A stretch of 64,000 bases of DNA from assembly GCF_008932115.1 (NCBI RefSeq), contig NZ_CP044543.1, positions 5,028,501-5,092,500 of the forward strand, in the 5' to 3' direction. The position numbers were made by a program, and so were the translations under genes. Origin of the DNA: Bradyrhizobium betae (lineage in GTDB: Bacteria > Pseudomonadota > Alphaproteobacteria > Rhizobiales > Xanthobacteraceae). Positions within the stretch are counted from its first letter, which is position 1, and each line of letters begins with the position of its first letter. Below the pieces are notes generated by a model, which had not been told where the DNA came from, did no database searches, and saw only the letters and a program-made list of their open reading frames with translations. Below, in pieces: positions 33,212-42,275 of this stretch.

Positions 33212-34987
33212 ATGAGCGACAAGAGCCACGATCCGAACCAGATGACCGGCGCCGCGATGATCGTCCGCGCGCTCATCGATCATGGTGTGACCGACATTTT
33301 CGGCTATCCCGGCGGCGCGGTGCTTCCGATCTACGACGAGATCTTCCAACAGAGCGAGGTTCAGCACATCCTGGTTCGCCACGAGCAGGGCGCGGGCCAC
33401 GCCGCCGAGGGCTATGCGCGCTCGACCGGCAAGCCGGGCGTTGCGCTGGTGACCTCCGGCCCGGGCGCCACCAACATGGTGACGCCGCTCACCGACGCGC
33501 TGATGGATTCGATCCCGCTGGTCTGCATCTCCGGCCAGGTGCCGACGCATCTGATCGGCAATGACGCGTTCCAGGAATGCGACACGGTCGGCATCACGCG
33601 CCCCTGCACCAAGCACAATTGGCTGGTGCGCGACGTCAACGATCTCGCCAAGGTCCTGCACGAGGCCTTTTACGTTGCGACCACGGGCCGTCCGGGTCCG
33701 GTGCTGGTCGACGTGCCGAAGGACGTGCAGTTCGCGACCGGCACTTATCATCCGCCGCGCAAGTCCGACGTGCACCGCTCCTACGCCCCGCGCGTGAAGG
33801 GCGATGCGACGCAGATCCGCAAGGCGGTCTCGCTGCTCGCCAATGCAAAACGTCCCGTGATCTACAGCGGCGGCGGCGTGATCAATTCCGGCCCCGAAGC
33901 GACCAAGCTGCTGCGCGAGCTGGTCGAGGTTACCGGCTTCCCGATCACCTCGACGCTGATGGGTCTGGGCGCGTATCCCGCGTCGGGCAAGAACTGGCTC
34001 GGCATGCTCGGCATGCACGGCACCTACGAAGCCAACATGACCATGCATGATTGCGACGTCATGCTGTGCGTCGGCGCGCGCTTCGACGACCGCATCACCG
34101 GCCGTGTCGATGCGTTCTCGCCGAACTCGAAGAAGATCCACATCGATATCGATCCGTCCTCGATCAACAAGAACATCCGCGTCGACGTGCCGATCATCGG
34201 CGACTGCGGCAACATCCTCGGCGACATCCTCCAGGTGTTCAAGGCGGAGGCGAAGAAGCCCGACATCAAGGCATGGTGGCAGCAGATCGCGCAGTGGCGC
34301 GCCCGCAACTCGCTCTATTACAAGAAGAGCAACGACGTCATCCTGCCGCAGCACGCGATCCAGAGCCTGTTCGAGGCGACGCGGGGCAAGGATACCTACA
34401 TCACGACCGAGGTCGGTCAGCACCAGATGTGGGCGGCGCAGTTCTTCGGTTTCGAGGAGCCGCATCGCTGGATGACATCCGGCGGTCTCGGCACCATGGG
34501 CTACGGCCTGCCGGCCGCGGTCGGCGTGCAGGTGGCCCATCCGGACAGCCTCGTCATCGACATCGCGGGCGATGCCTCGGTGCAGATGACGATCCAGGAG
34601 ATGTCGACGGCGGTTCAGTACGAGCTGCCGATCAAGATCTTCATCCTGAACAACCAGTACATGGGCATGGTGCGGCAGTGGCAGCAATTGCTCCACGGCA
34701 ACCGCCTGTCGCATTCCTACTCGGAGGCGCTGCCGGATTTCGTCAAGCTCGCGGAGGCCTATGGCGGCGTCGGCTTCCAGGTGCACAAGCCCTCGGATCT
34801 CGACGGCGCGATCCAGGAGATGATCTCGGTCAAGCGTCCGGTGCTGTTCGACTGCCGTGTCGCCGCGCTCGAAAATTGCTTCCCGATGATCCCCTCCGGC
34901 AAGGCGCACAACGAGATGCTGTTGCCGGAGCAGGCCAACGACGAGGCCACAGCGAAGGCGTTCGCCGGCGGCAAGGCGCTGGTGTGA
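33212..34987 (+). CDS. ilvB: Acetolactate synthase large (catalytic) subunit
   Basis: A 591-residue thiamine diphosphate enzyme that makes acetolactate and acetohydroxybutyrate, the first common step to valine, leucine and isoleucine. The catalytic Glu58 is in VRHEQGAGHAAEGYAR. A central FAD/transhydrogenase-like domain (about 205-340) is followed by the TPP-binding domain with GDASVQMTIQEMSTAVQYEL then FILNNQYMGMVRQWQ. It begins 57 bases after the attenuator T-run and is followed by a threonine dehydratase-like gene and the regulatory subunit. Confidence 0.96.
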   Translation: MSDKSHDPNQMTGAAMIVRALIDHGVTDIFGYPGGAVLPIYDEIFQQSEVQHILVRHEQGAGHAAEGYARSTGKPGVALVTSGPGATNMVTPLTDALMDSIPLVCISGQVPTHLIGNDAFQECDTVGITRPCTKHNWLVRDVNDLAKVLHEAFYVATTGRPGPVLVDVPKDVQFATGTYHPPRKSDVHRSYAPRVKGDATQIRKAVSLLANAKRPVIYSGGGVINSGPEATKLLRELVEVTGFPITSTLMGLGAYPASGKNWLGMLGMHGTYEANMTMHDCDVMLCVGARFDDRITGRVDAFSPNSKKIHIDIDPSSINKNIRVDVPIIGDCGNILGDILQVFKAEAKKPDIKAWWQQIAQWRARNSLYYKKSNDVILPQHAIQSLFEATRGKDTYITTEVGQHQMWAAQFFGFEEPHRWMTSGGLGTMGYGLPAAVGVQVAHPDSLVIDIAGDASVQMTIQEMSTAVQYELPIKIFILNNQYMGMVRQWQQLLHGNRLSHSYSEALPDFVKLAEAYGGVGFQVHKPSDLDGAIQEMISVKRPVLFDCRVAALENCFPMIPSGKAHNEMLLPEQANDEATAKAFAGGKALV

Positions 34988-34991
34988 CGTC

Positions 34992-35948
34992 ATGTTCGAC
35001 CTGACGGAGCTCGAGCGCGCACATGCGATCGTGGGGCAGGCGGTCCCGGCGACGCCGGCGCGCGGCTGGCCGCTGCTCGCTGAACGCCTCGGCACCGAGG
35101 TCGTCGTCAAGCACGAGAACCACACGCCGATCGGCGCCTTCAAGGTGCGCGGTGGCCTCGTCTACCTCGAACGGCTGAAGCGCGAGCGGCCGAACGTCCC
35201 GGGCATCATCTCGGCGACCCGCGGCAATCACGGTCAGAGCCTGGCCTTTGCGGCGAGCCGTCACGGCGTGCCTGCGGTGATTTACGTACCGCGCGGCAAT
35301 TCGGTCGAGAAGAACCGCGCGATGAAGGCCTTCGGCGCCGAGCTGGTTGAGCACGGCGAGGATTTTCAGGCCGCGCGCGAAGAAGCCGGGCGTCACGCAC
35401 AGTTCGCGGGGCTCCACATGGTGCCGTCTTTCCATCCGGATCTTGTGCTCGGCGTTGCGACCTACGCGCTCGAGCTGTTCAGGGCTGCGTCAGACCTCGA
35501 TATTCTCTACGTGCCGATCGGACAGGGCTCCGGCATCTGCGGCTGCATCATGGCGCGCGACCTGCTTGGCCTGAAGACCGAGATCGTCGGCGTGCAGTCG
35601 ACCGAGGCGCCGTCCTATGCGCTGTCGTTCGCGGCAGGCCGCGTCGTGACGACCGAGACCAGCAACACGCTCGCCGACGGCATGGCGACGCGCATCCCCG
35701 ACGCCGAAGCGTTCGCGCTGATCCACAAGGGTGCTTCCCGCATCGTTGAGGTCACCGACGACGAGGTCGCCGCGGCGATCCGCGCCTACTGGACCGATAC
35801 GCATAATCTCGCCGAAGGCGCCGGCGCCGCCGCGCTCGCCGCGGCGCTCCAGGAAAAGGCAAAACTGTCGGGCAAACGCGTCGGTCTGGTGCTGTCCGGT
35901 GGCAATATCGATTTCGATCTTTTCAAGCAATGGGTGGTCGCACCATGA
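34992..35948 (+). CDS. PLP-dependent threonine/serine dehydratase-like enzyme
   Basis: A 318-residue fold-type II PLP enzyme. The Schiff-base lysine is in TPIGAFKVRGG (about residue 51), the substrate loop is ATRGNHGQSLAFAA, and the phosphate loop is IGQGSGICG. It lacks the C-terminal regulatory ACT domain of biosynthetic IlvA, so it should not be feedback-inhibited by isoleucine through that route. Four bases after ilvB, it could supply 2-oxobutyrate from threonine for isoleucine synthesis; alternatives are threo-3-hydroxyaspartate or serine dehydratase activity. The operon position favours the first. Confidence 0.85.
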   Translation: MFDLTELERAHAIVGQAVPATPARGWPLLAERLGTEVVVKHENHTPIGAFKVRGGLVYLERLKRERPNVPGIISATRGNHGQSLAFAASRHGVPAVIYVPRGNSVEKNRAMKAFGAELVEHGEDFQAAREEAGRHAQFAGLHMVPSFHPDLVLGVATYALELFRAASDLDILYVPIGQGSGICGCIMARDLLGLKTEIVGVQSTEAPSYALSFAAGRVVTTETSNTLADGMATRIPDAEAFALIHKGASRIVEVTDDEVAAAIRAYWTDTHNLAEGAGAAALAAALQEKAKLSGKRVGLVLSGGNIDFDLFKQWVVAP

Positions 35949-35973
35949 CGCGACCGCTCACCAAATACACCGC

Positions 35974-36074
35974 TGTCATCGTCCGGCTTGACCGGACGAT
36001 CCAGTACGCCGCGGCCGTCGTGGGAATCTCGGCGCTGGTGATTACTGGATGCCCCGCCTTCGCGGGGCATGACA
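35974..36074. repeat. Palindromic repeat element inside the ilv operon
   Basis: TGTCATCGTCCGGCTTGACC... starts the left arm (to about 36006), and the right arm (36043-36074) reads TACTGGATGCCCCGCCTTCG then CGGGGCATGACA. The outer TGTCAT/ATGACA and ATCCAGTA/TACTGGAT parts pair, each with its own inner hairpin (GTCCGG...CCGGAC and CCCCGCCTTCGCGGGG). It fills the gap between the dehydratase-like gene and ilvN and could reduce read-through. Confidence 0.75.
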
Positions 36075-36096
36075 AGAAAGAATAGAGGGGACGACA

Positions 36097-36639
36097 ATGA
36101 ACCAGCCCGCATCCGCCTACTTCATCGAAGAGCGCCACGATCCCAACGAGACGCACACGCTTTCGGTGCTCGTGCAGAACGAGCCGGGCGTGCTCGCGCG
36201 CGTCATTGGCCTGTTCTCGGGACGCGGCTACAACATCGAGAGTCTCACGGTCTCCGAGACCGAGAGCCAGAAACATCTGTCGCGCATCACCATCGTCACC
36301 ACGGGCACGCCGATGGTGATCGAGCAGATCAAGCATCAGCTCGATCGCATGATCCCGGTCTACCGCGTCGTCGACATGACGTTGACCAAGCGCTCGATCG
36401 AGCGTGAGCTGGCGATGGTGAAGGTGCGCGGGCAGGGCGAGCACCGCGTCGAGGCGCTCAGGCTGGGGGACGCGTTCCGCGCCCGCGTGATCGACGCCAC
36501 TACCGAAAGCTTCGTGTTCGAGATCACAGGCAATACCGACAAGATCAACCAGTTTATCGACCTGATGCGTCCGCTCGGCCTTGTCGAAGTGTCGCGCACC
36601 GGCGTGGCCGCGATCGGTCGCGGGCCTGAAGGGATGTGA
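36097..36639 (+). CDS. ilvN: Acetolactate synthase small (regulatory) subunit
   Basis: A 180-residue protein with an N-terminal ACT domain (HTLSVLVQNEPGVLARVIGL then FSGRGYNIESLTVSETE, about residues 15-50) that binds valine for feedback control, and a C-terminal ALS_ss domain (about 95-172). It activates the IlvB subunit. Equivalent names ilvH and ilvN are both in use. It is separated from ilvB by the dehydratase-like gene and a repeat element, an unusual interruption. Confidence 0.94.
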   Translation: MNQPASAYFIEERHDPNETHTLSVLVQNEPGVLARVIGLFSGRGYNIESLTVSETESQKHLSRITIVTTGTPMVIEQIKHQLDRMIPVYRVVDMTLTKRSIERELAMVKVRGQGEHRVEALRLGDAFRARVIDATTESFVFEITGNTDKINQFIDLMRPLGLVEVSRTGVAAIGRGPEGM

Positions 36640-36642
36640 ACC

Positions 36643-37338
36643 ATGCTGGCGCGCGACTGGTACTACAATGAGCGGAACCGGATGGGCATCGGGCCCACGG
36701 TGGCGTCGATTTACGACTCCCACGACGATGCCGATCTGCGTGCGCGCGCCGCGCTGAAAATGTTGGGCGTCCAGCGGGGCTGGCGGATCGCCGATATAGG
36801 CTGCGGCAACGGCGTGCTGGCGACCGAAGCGTCGCTGATGGGTGCGCAGGTCGACGCCATCGACATCTCGCCGGCGATGCTGGCGCTGGCGGAAATCTAC
36901 GCGCGGGACCGCAAGGCCAAGGTCGCGACGCAGTCGGCTGGCTTGCTGAGCTTCGCCTACCAGCCGGAATCCTACGATCTGATCGTCAGCGAGTTCACGC
37001 TGCATCACCTGCCGGATTTCTGGAAGGCGGTGGCGATGTCGCGGATCTATCGCGCGCTGAAGCCGGGTGCGACCTTCTATCTTCGCGACATCGTCTACGC
37101 CTCGATGCCGGATGCGGTCGAACGCGACGTCGAGCAATGGGCCGACTGCCAGATCAAGAACCACGATTTCTCGCGCGAGAGCGTTGTGACGCATATGCGT
37201 GACGAATATTCCACCTTCGGCTGGGTGATGGAGCGGATGCTGACCGACGTCGGCTTCACGCTGGTCTCGGCCGATTACCACGCGCCGATGCACGGCACTT
37301 ATCTGCTGCGGAAACCGAAAGCCGGGGAGCAGGGCTGA
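36643..37338 (+). CDS. Class I SAM-dependent methyltransferase
   Basis: A 231-residue methyltransferase. Motif I is IADIGCGNGVLATEASLMGA (about residues 48-67), motif II ends VDAIDISPAMLALAE, and later YDLIVSEFTLHHLPDFWKAV matches the usual motif IV region. Substrate unknown. It starts three bases after ilvN and so shares the ilv transcript, though no methyl transfer is needed in branched-chain synthesis. Three Cys residues and many aromatic residues near the N-terminus (RDWYYNERNRMG) are distinctive. Confidence 0.83.
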   Translation: MLARDWYYNERNRMGIGPTVASIYDSHDDADLRARAALKMLGVQRGWRIADIGCGNGVLATEASLMGAQVDAIDISPAMLALAEIYARDRKAKVATQSAGLLSFAYQPESYDLIVSEFTLHHLPDFWKAVAMSRIYRALKPGATFYLRDIVYASMPDAVERDVEQWADCQIKNHDFSRESVVTHMRDEYSTFGWVMERMLTDVGFTLVSADYHAPMHGTYLLRKPKAGEQG

Positions 37339-37377
37339 AGTCGTGAGAGAAAACCGCAACTACGACGCAGCTGCGCT

Positions 37378-37401
37378 CCCTCCCCCGCTCGCAGGGGAGG
37401 G
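37378..37401. repeat. GC-rich hairpin between the methyltransferase and ilvC
   Basis: CCCTCCCC (37378-37385) and GGGGAGGG (37394-37401) form a perfect 8-bp stem with an 8-base loop. The 280-base gap up to ilvC otherwise holds no gene; a promoter for ilvC is probably in its second half but no convincing boxes are visible. Confidence 0.55.
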
Positions 37402-37579
37402 CTGGGCAGAGGGTATCTCCACGATCGAGAACCCTGGTCAGCCTGCTGCTCGCCTCCCTCTACCCCGTCCTCATGGATGCATGATGCCGCAGTTTTCCAT
37501 GCAGAAACGGGTTTCCCAGGGGGCTGAAAATGCTCTAGACAGCCCCCGAAATCCGCAAATTTCACCGTCCGAGACTTGA

Positions 37580-38638
<1,059 letters not shown>

Positions 38639-38647
38639 GGCTTGCTT

Positions 38648-38754
38648 GCCCCGGATGCAGTGCAGCGCGTAAGCGGTGCGCTGCTGATCCGGGGCCCATC
38701 GCGGCTTCTGGGTCCCGGCTCTGCGCTTCGCTTCGCTGTGCTTGTCCGGGACAC
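38648..38754. repeat. Palindromic intergenic element
   Basis: GCCCCGGAT (38648-38656) pairs with ATCCGGGGC (38687-38695), with further pairing GCAGCGC/GCGCTGC inside. A second half, TCCCGGCTCTGCGCTTCGCTT to TGTCCGGGA (interrupted about 38714-38750), has its own GGGTCCCGG/CCGGGAC complementarity. The element is of the same GC-rich class seen elsewhere in the window. Confidence 0.65.
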
Positions 38755-38814
38755 GAGAGCGAAAACACAAGCTTCGCTCGCCAAACCAAATCTTAAACCT
38801 TCGCGACTATATCT

Positions 38815-38847
38815 GAGCGGGATCGCAAACAGCGGTCTCGCTCTTTT
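38815..38847 (+). terminator. Terminator of the ilvC transcript
   Basis: GAGCGGGA (38815-38822) pairs with TCTCGCTC (38836-38843) with one G-U pair, extended by an inner CGC/GCG, and is followed by TTTT (38844-38847). It is the first terminator-like structure after ilvC. Confidence 0.6.
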
Positions 38848-39228
38848 CATCTCGCGCGAAGCATTGCTGCTTCATTCAAGTTCTTCGCGAGTTGAAGTGC
38901 TCTCCGAGCAGCAAGAACTGACGCTTAAACCACATTCTTGACCTCGCGTCGTTTCTCGGAATTTCCCGCAAGCTTCCAGACTCCGAAATGTCAGCGTCTT
39001 CAGAGTCGAAGCCTGGGCTCTTCATCCGCGTTCTCAGCGCGCGAACGGTCTGGTCGTGCGAGGTTCGCGTGCCGCTTTATCCTAAGAATCAACACCTGCT
39101 TGCTGCCTCCCGCGGCAGACCGCCAGGCAAAATATGGCGTCGGTGCGCAGCCTGAGAACCGGTTGGCATTGCACGTCATGACGTCCCTCCTACATGATCC
39201 CCCGGGGGAACCTGAGGGGGAAACGAAC

Positions 39229-40080
39229 ATGCGATCTGTCGTCGTCACCGGCGCGTCCACCGGCATTGGCTGGGCCATCGCGAAATTTCTGATCGGGCGC
39301 GGCTATCGCGTCTTCGGCAGTGTCCGCAAGCCGGCCGATGCCGACCGGCTCAAGGGTGAGTTCGGTACGGATTTCACGCCGCTGCTGTTCGACGTTACCG
39401 ATGAGGCCGCCGTGCTGGCGGCGGCGCGCGAGGTCCGCGCTGCGCTGGGCGGCGAGACGCTGGCGGGTCTCGTCAACAATGCCGGCATCGCGGTCGCCGG
39501 TCCCGTGCTCGAATTGTCGGCGGATGATTTCCGCCGACAGATGGACATCAACGTCATTGGCCCTGTGATCGCCACGCAGGCCTTCGGGCCGCTGCTTGGC
39601 GCGGACCCGTCGCTGAAAGGGCCGAAGGGCCGGATCGTGATGATCAGCTCCGTCGCGGGCAGGAACGGCAATCCGCTGTCGGCGCCTTACTGCACCTCCA
39701 AGCACGCCATCGAGGGGCTGTCGGAAAGCCTGCGCCGCGAGCTGATGCTGTTCGGCATCGACGTCATCATCGTCGCCCCCGGCGCGGTGAGGACGCCGAT
39801 CTGGAGCAAGGCCGAACAGATCGATCTCTCCGTCTACCAGAACTCGCCCTATCTGCCGGCGCTCAACAAGGTCATGGCGTTCATGATGGAGCTCGGTGCG
39901 AAGGGCCTGCCGGCCGAGCGCATCGCCGAAATCGTGTTCGAGGCGCTGACCAGCCCAAATCCCAAGGTCCGCTACCAGATCACGCCCGATCGCATGCGCC
40001 ATCTGATTGGTGCCGTGCTGCCGAAGCGGACGCTCGACCGCATCATCGCCAAGCGGCTGGGGCTGCTGCCGCAGGGTTAA
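39229..40080 (+). CDS. Short-chain dehydrogenase/reductase
   Basis: A 283-residue SDR. Cofactor motif TGASTGIG at residues 7-14; NNAG-type segment VNNAGIAVAGPVLE; catalytic Ser in IVMISSVAG and Tyr154-x3-Lys158 in YCTSKHAIEG. The C-terminal part (RYQITPDRMRHLIGAVLP) matches the classical SDRs acting on lipids, retinol-like or steroid-like substrates. Arg37-region RKPAD suggests NADP(H) preference (inference). ATG 39229 has GAGGGGGAAAC upstream. It appears to be a single-gene unit. Confidence 0.88.
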   Translation: MRSVVVTGASTGIGWAIAKFLIGRGYRVFGSVRKPADADRLKGEFGTDFTPLLFDVTDEAAVLAAAREVRAALGGETLAGLVNNAGIAVAGPVLELSADDFRRQMDINVIGPVIATQAFGPLLGADPSLKGPKGRIVMISSVAGRNGNPLSAPYCTSKHAIEGLSESLRRELMLFGIDVIIVAPGAVRTPIWSKAEQIDLSVYQNSPYLPALNKVMAFMMELGAKGLPAERIAEIVFEALTSPNPKVRYQITPDRMRHLIGAVLPKRTLDRIIAKRLGLLPQG

Positions 40081-40370
40081 TCGAAGTTAGTGCGCCACGG
40101 CCGTTCGCCCACGGGGATGGGCGGCCATCGCGACCGGCCCGGCGCCACCTCGGGGGAAGCCAGATCGCCGGCCACCGAGGCTGCCCGGTGCCGTACGGCC
40201 TTTCGCCACCTACTAACATTAAGCGAAGGTCGGACTGCGACGCGCGTTGCTTGTCGGTGACGGTTCAATTACAGTTTTATGACACGGTGCAGGCTTCCGG
40301 ATGCACCGAACGCCGCAGGCCTGCCGACGGCTCGGCATCACCGCGCCGGACCAGCTGTTGCGTGTCGTCG

Positions 40371-42083
40371 ATGGCGTCCGCGCCCAATCCAGGTCCTTCT
40401 GCTGCCACCGCCGTGCTGGCGAGCGTCGCCGCGCTCGGAATCTGGCGGCTGCTTGCGGTTGCCGCACCGCATCTGGCGGCGCTCGGCCTGATGTACGAGA
40501 CCGAGACGGACTTCGGCTCGCGGCTGTCCTTCGCGCTCGCCTGGGGCATCCTCAATTTCCTCTGGATCACGCTGCTGCGGCGGCCCGCATTGTCGGGCGC
40601 GCTGTCGCTGACCATGGTCGTGGTGCTGGTGCTGCTGTCGCGGCTCAAGCACGACGTCGTGCAGATGACGGTCAACTTCATCGATCTGATGATGATCGAC
40701 CGCGACACTGTCGCGTTCCTGTTCACGATCTTCCCGAATCTGCGCTGGTCGGTGATCCTGGCCGGCCTCGTCACGCTGCCGTTGATGTATGCGCTGTGGT
40801 GGCTCGATCCGTTCCGCATCCGCAGGCTGCCGGCGCTCGCCTGCAAGCTCGCCTGTCTTGCCGCACTGGTCGGCTATTCGCTTTACCACCCCGACGAGGC
40901 CTGGCGCGGCTATTACGACGACGGCTATCTCTCGAAATTCTTCCGCTCCGGCGTCAGCGCGGTCTCCGACTTTGCGCAATACGGCTTCATGGAATCGGCC
41001 GCCGCGTCCAACGAGCGCCTCAACATGCCGCTGGTCGATGCCTGCCATCCCGCCGGCCGCCGGCCGAACATCATCATGATCCATGATGAATCCAGCTTCG
41101 ACATCCGCGCCGCCCAGGGCATCAAGGTGCCCCAGGGATATGGCAGCCATTTCAAATCCTGGGACGGCAAGCAGCGCGCGTTCCTGGCCGAGAGCAATGG
41201 TGGCCCGAGCTGGTTCACCGAATACAACGTGCTTGCCGGGCTTTCGTCGCGCTCGTTCGGCCGCTTCGCCTATTTCGTGACGCGTATCGCCTCAAACCGC
41301 GTCGAACGCGGGCTACCGCTGGCGCTGCGCCGCTGCGGCTACGACACCCTGTCGCTCTATCCCGCCTATGGCGGCTTCATGGCTGCGCGCAGCTTTCAGA
41401 TGACGACCGGCGTCGAACGTTTTCTCGACTCCAAGGATCTTGGCGCCAAGGATGTCGAGCCCGACAGCTTCTTCTACGACAAGGCCCTCAAGCTGATGGG
41501 TCAGCAGCCGCCGAACAAGCCGCTGTTCACCTTCGTCTATCTCGGAGCCAATCATTTCCCCTGGGAGACGCGCTTCCGCCCGGACCTGCTGCCGAACTGG
41601 CGCGCGCCGGGCAACGTGCCGTCGATCGACGAATATCTGCGCCGGCAGGCGATGAGCGCCGAGCAGTACAAGGCCTTCCTGGCCGGCCTGAAGAAGAATT
41701 TTCCGGGAGAACCCTTCCTGATCGTGCGCTATGGCGATCATCAGCCGGAGTTCGCGCCGGCGATCCTCGAGCCCGGGCTCGACGAGGGCGCTCTCGGCAA
41801 GAAGCTCGATGCTTACGATCCGCGCCTCTATGCGACCTACTACGCGATCGACGCCGTCAACTTCGAGCCGGTGAAGAGCGAGGCCGTGATGGACACGGTC
41901 GACGGCCCCTATCTGCCGCTGGTGATCCAGGAAGCCGCCGGCATTCCGCTCGATCCGTCCTTTGCCGAGCAGAAGGAGATCATGCTCCGCTGCAAGGGCA
42001 TCTTCTATGGCTGCAAGGACGGCGCCGAGGCGCGGCGGCTGAACCGGCTGCTGATCAATGCAGGGATGATCCGGGGGCTGTAG
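40371..42083 (+). CDS. Membrane sulfatase/LtaS-like phosphotransferase
   Basis: A 570-residue protein with about five N-terminal membrane helices (residues 12-180) and a large extracytoplasmic alkaline-phosphatase-fold domain (about 225-545). Metal-binding residues are seen in PNIIMIHDESSFDI and VRYGDHQPEF, typical of LtaS and phosphoethanolamine or phosphoglycerol transferases. In Gram-negative bacteria such enzymes decorate glucans or lipopolysaccharide with phosphoglycerol or phosphoethanolamine; which applies here is unknown. ATG 40371 is chosen; the frame extends upstream to 40188 with non-coding-looking sequence. Confidence 0.82.
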   Translation: MASAPNPGPSAATAVLASVAALGIWRLLAVAAPHLAALGLMYETETDFGSRLSFALAWGILNFLWITLLRRPALSGALSLTMVVVLVLLSRLKHDVVQMTVNFIDLMMIDRDTVAFLFTIFPNLRWSVILAGLVTLPLMYALWWLDPFRIRRLPALACKLACLAALVGYSLYHPDEAWRGYYDDGYLSKFFRSGVSAVSDFAQYGFMESAAASNERLNMPLVDACHPAGRRPNIIMIHDESSFDIRAAQGIKVPQGYGSHFKSWDGKQRAFLAESNGGPSWFTEYNVLAGLSSRSFGRFAYFVTRIASNRVERGLPLALRRCGYDTLSLYPAYGGFMAARSFQMTTGVERFLDSKDLGAKDVEPDSFFYDKALKLMGQQPPNKPLFTFVYLGANHFPWETRFRPDLLPNWRAPGNVPSIDEYLRRQAMSAEQYKAFLAGLKKNFPGEPFLIVRYGDHQPEFAPAILEPGLDEGALGKKLDAYDPRLYATYYAIDAVNFEPVKSEAVMDTVDGPYLPLVIQEAAGIPLDPSFAEQKEIMLRCKGIFYGCKDGAEARRLNRLLINAGMIRGL

Positions 42084-42116
42084 GGCTAGGTTTTGGCCGT
42101 CAGCGATGCTCTTGAC

Positions 42117-42258
42117 CGTCAGCCTGAGGTGCGCGCCCTGCGGCGTAGTCGCAGGGCAAGCCTCGAAGGGCGACAGCCCGGCTGCACCTCGGCCGTCCAT
42201 CCTTCGAGGCTCCGCGCGCACAGCTTCGCAGTGCACGCCTCGCACCTCAGGATGACGG
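42117..42258. repeat. Palindromic repeat between convergent genes
   Basis: CCGTCAGCCTGAGGTGCG (42117-42134) is nearly the reverse complement of CGCACCTCAGGATGACGG (42241-42258). Nested inside are GCCCTGCGGC...GTCGCAGGGC and CCTCGAAGG/CCTTCGAGG pairs. It lies between the sulfatase-like gene and the converging transporter gene and probably insulates their transcripts. Confidence 0.8.
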
Positions 42259-42275
42259 GGTGGGCAGCGGACCGA

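Larger units (their letters stand above)
38639..39228. other. Intergenic region, no gene seen
   Basis: Nearly 600 bases between ilvC and the SDR gene. After the palindromic element and terminator, the stretch 38850-39200 has lower GC content than its surroundings and contains no frame with a ribosome-binding site and coding pattern; a frame open to 39229 from 38938 is simply the upstream extension of the SDR reading frame. A small RNA is possible but nothing specific supports one. Confidence 0.55.

Noticed and set aside
33062..35143. 693-codon minus-strand open frame opposite ilvB
   Set aside because: Antisense to ilvB and the attenuator; no motifs and no plausible start signal.
38938..39228. 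N-terminal extension of the SDR frame
   Set aside because: The extension has no family similarity and the ATG at 39229 has a strong ribosome-binding site directly before the cofactor motif.
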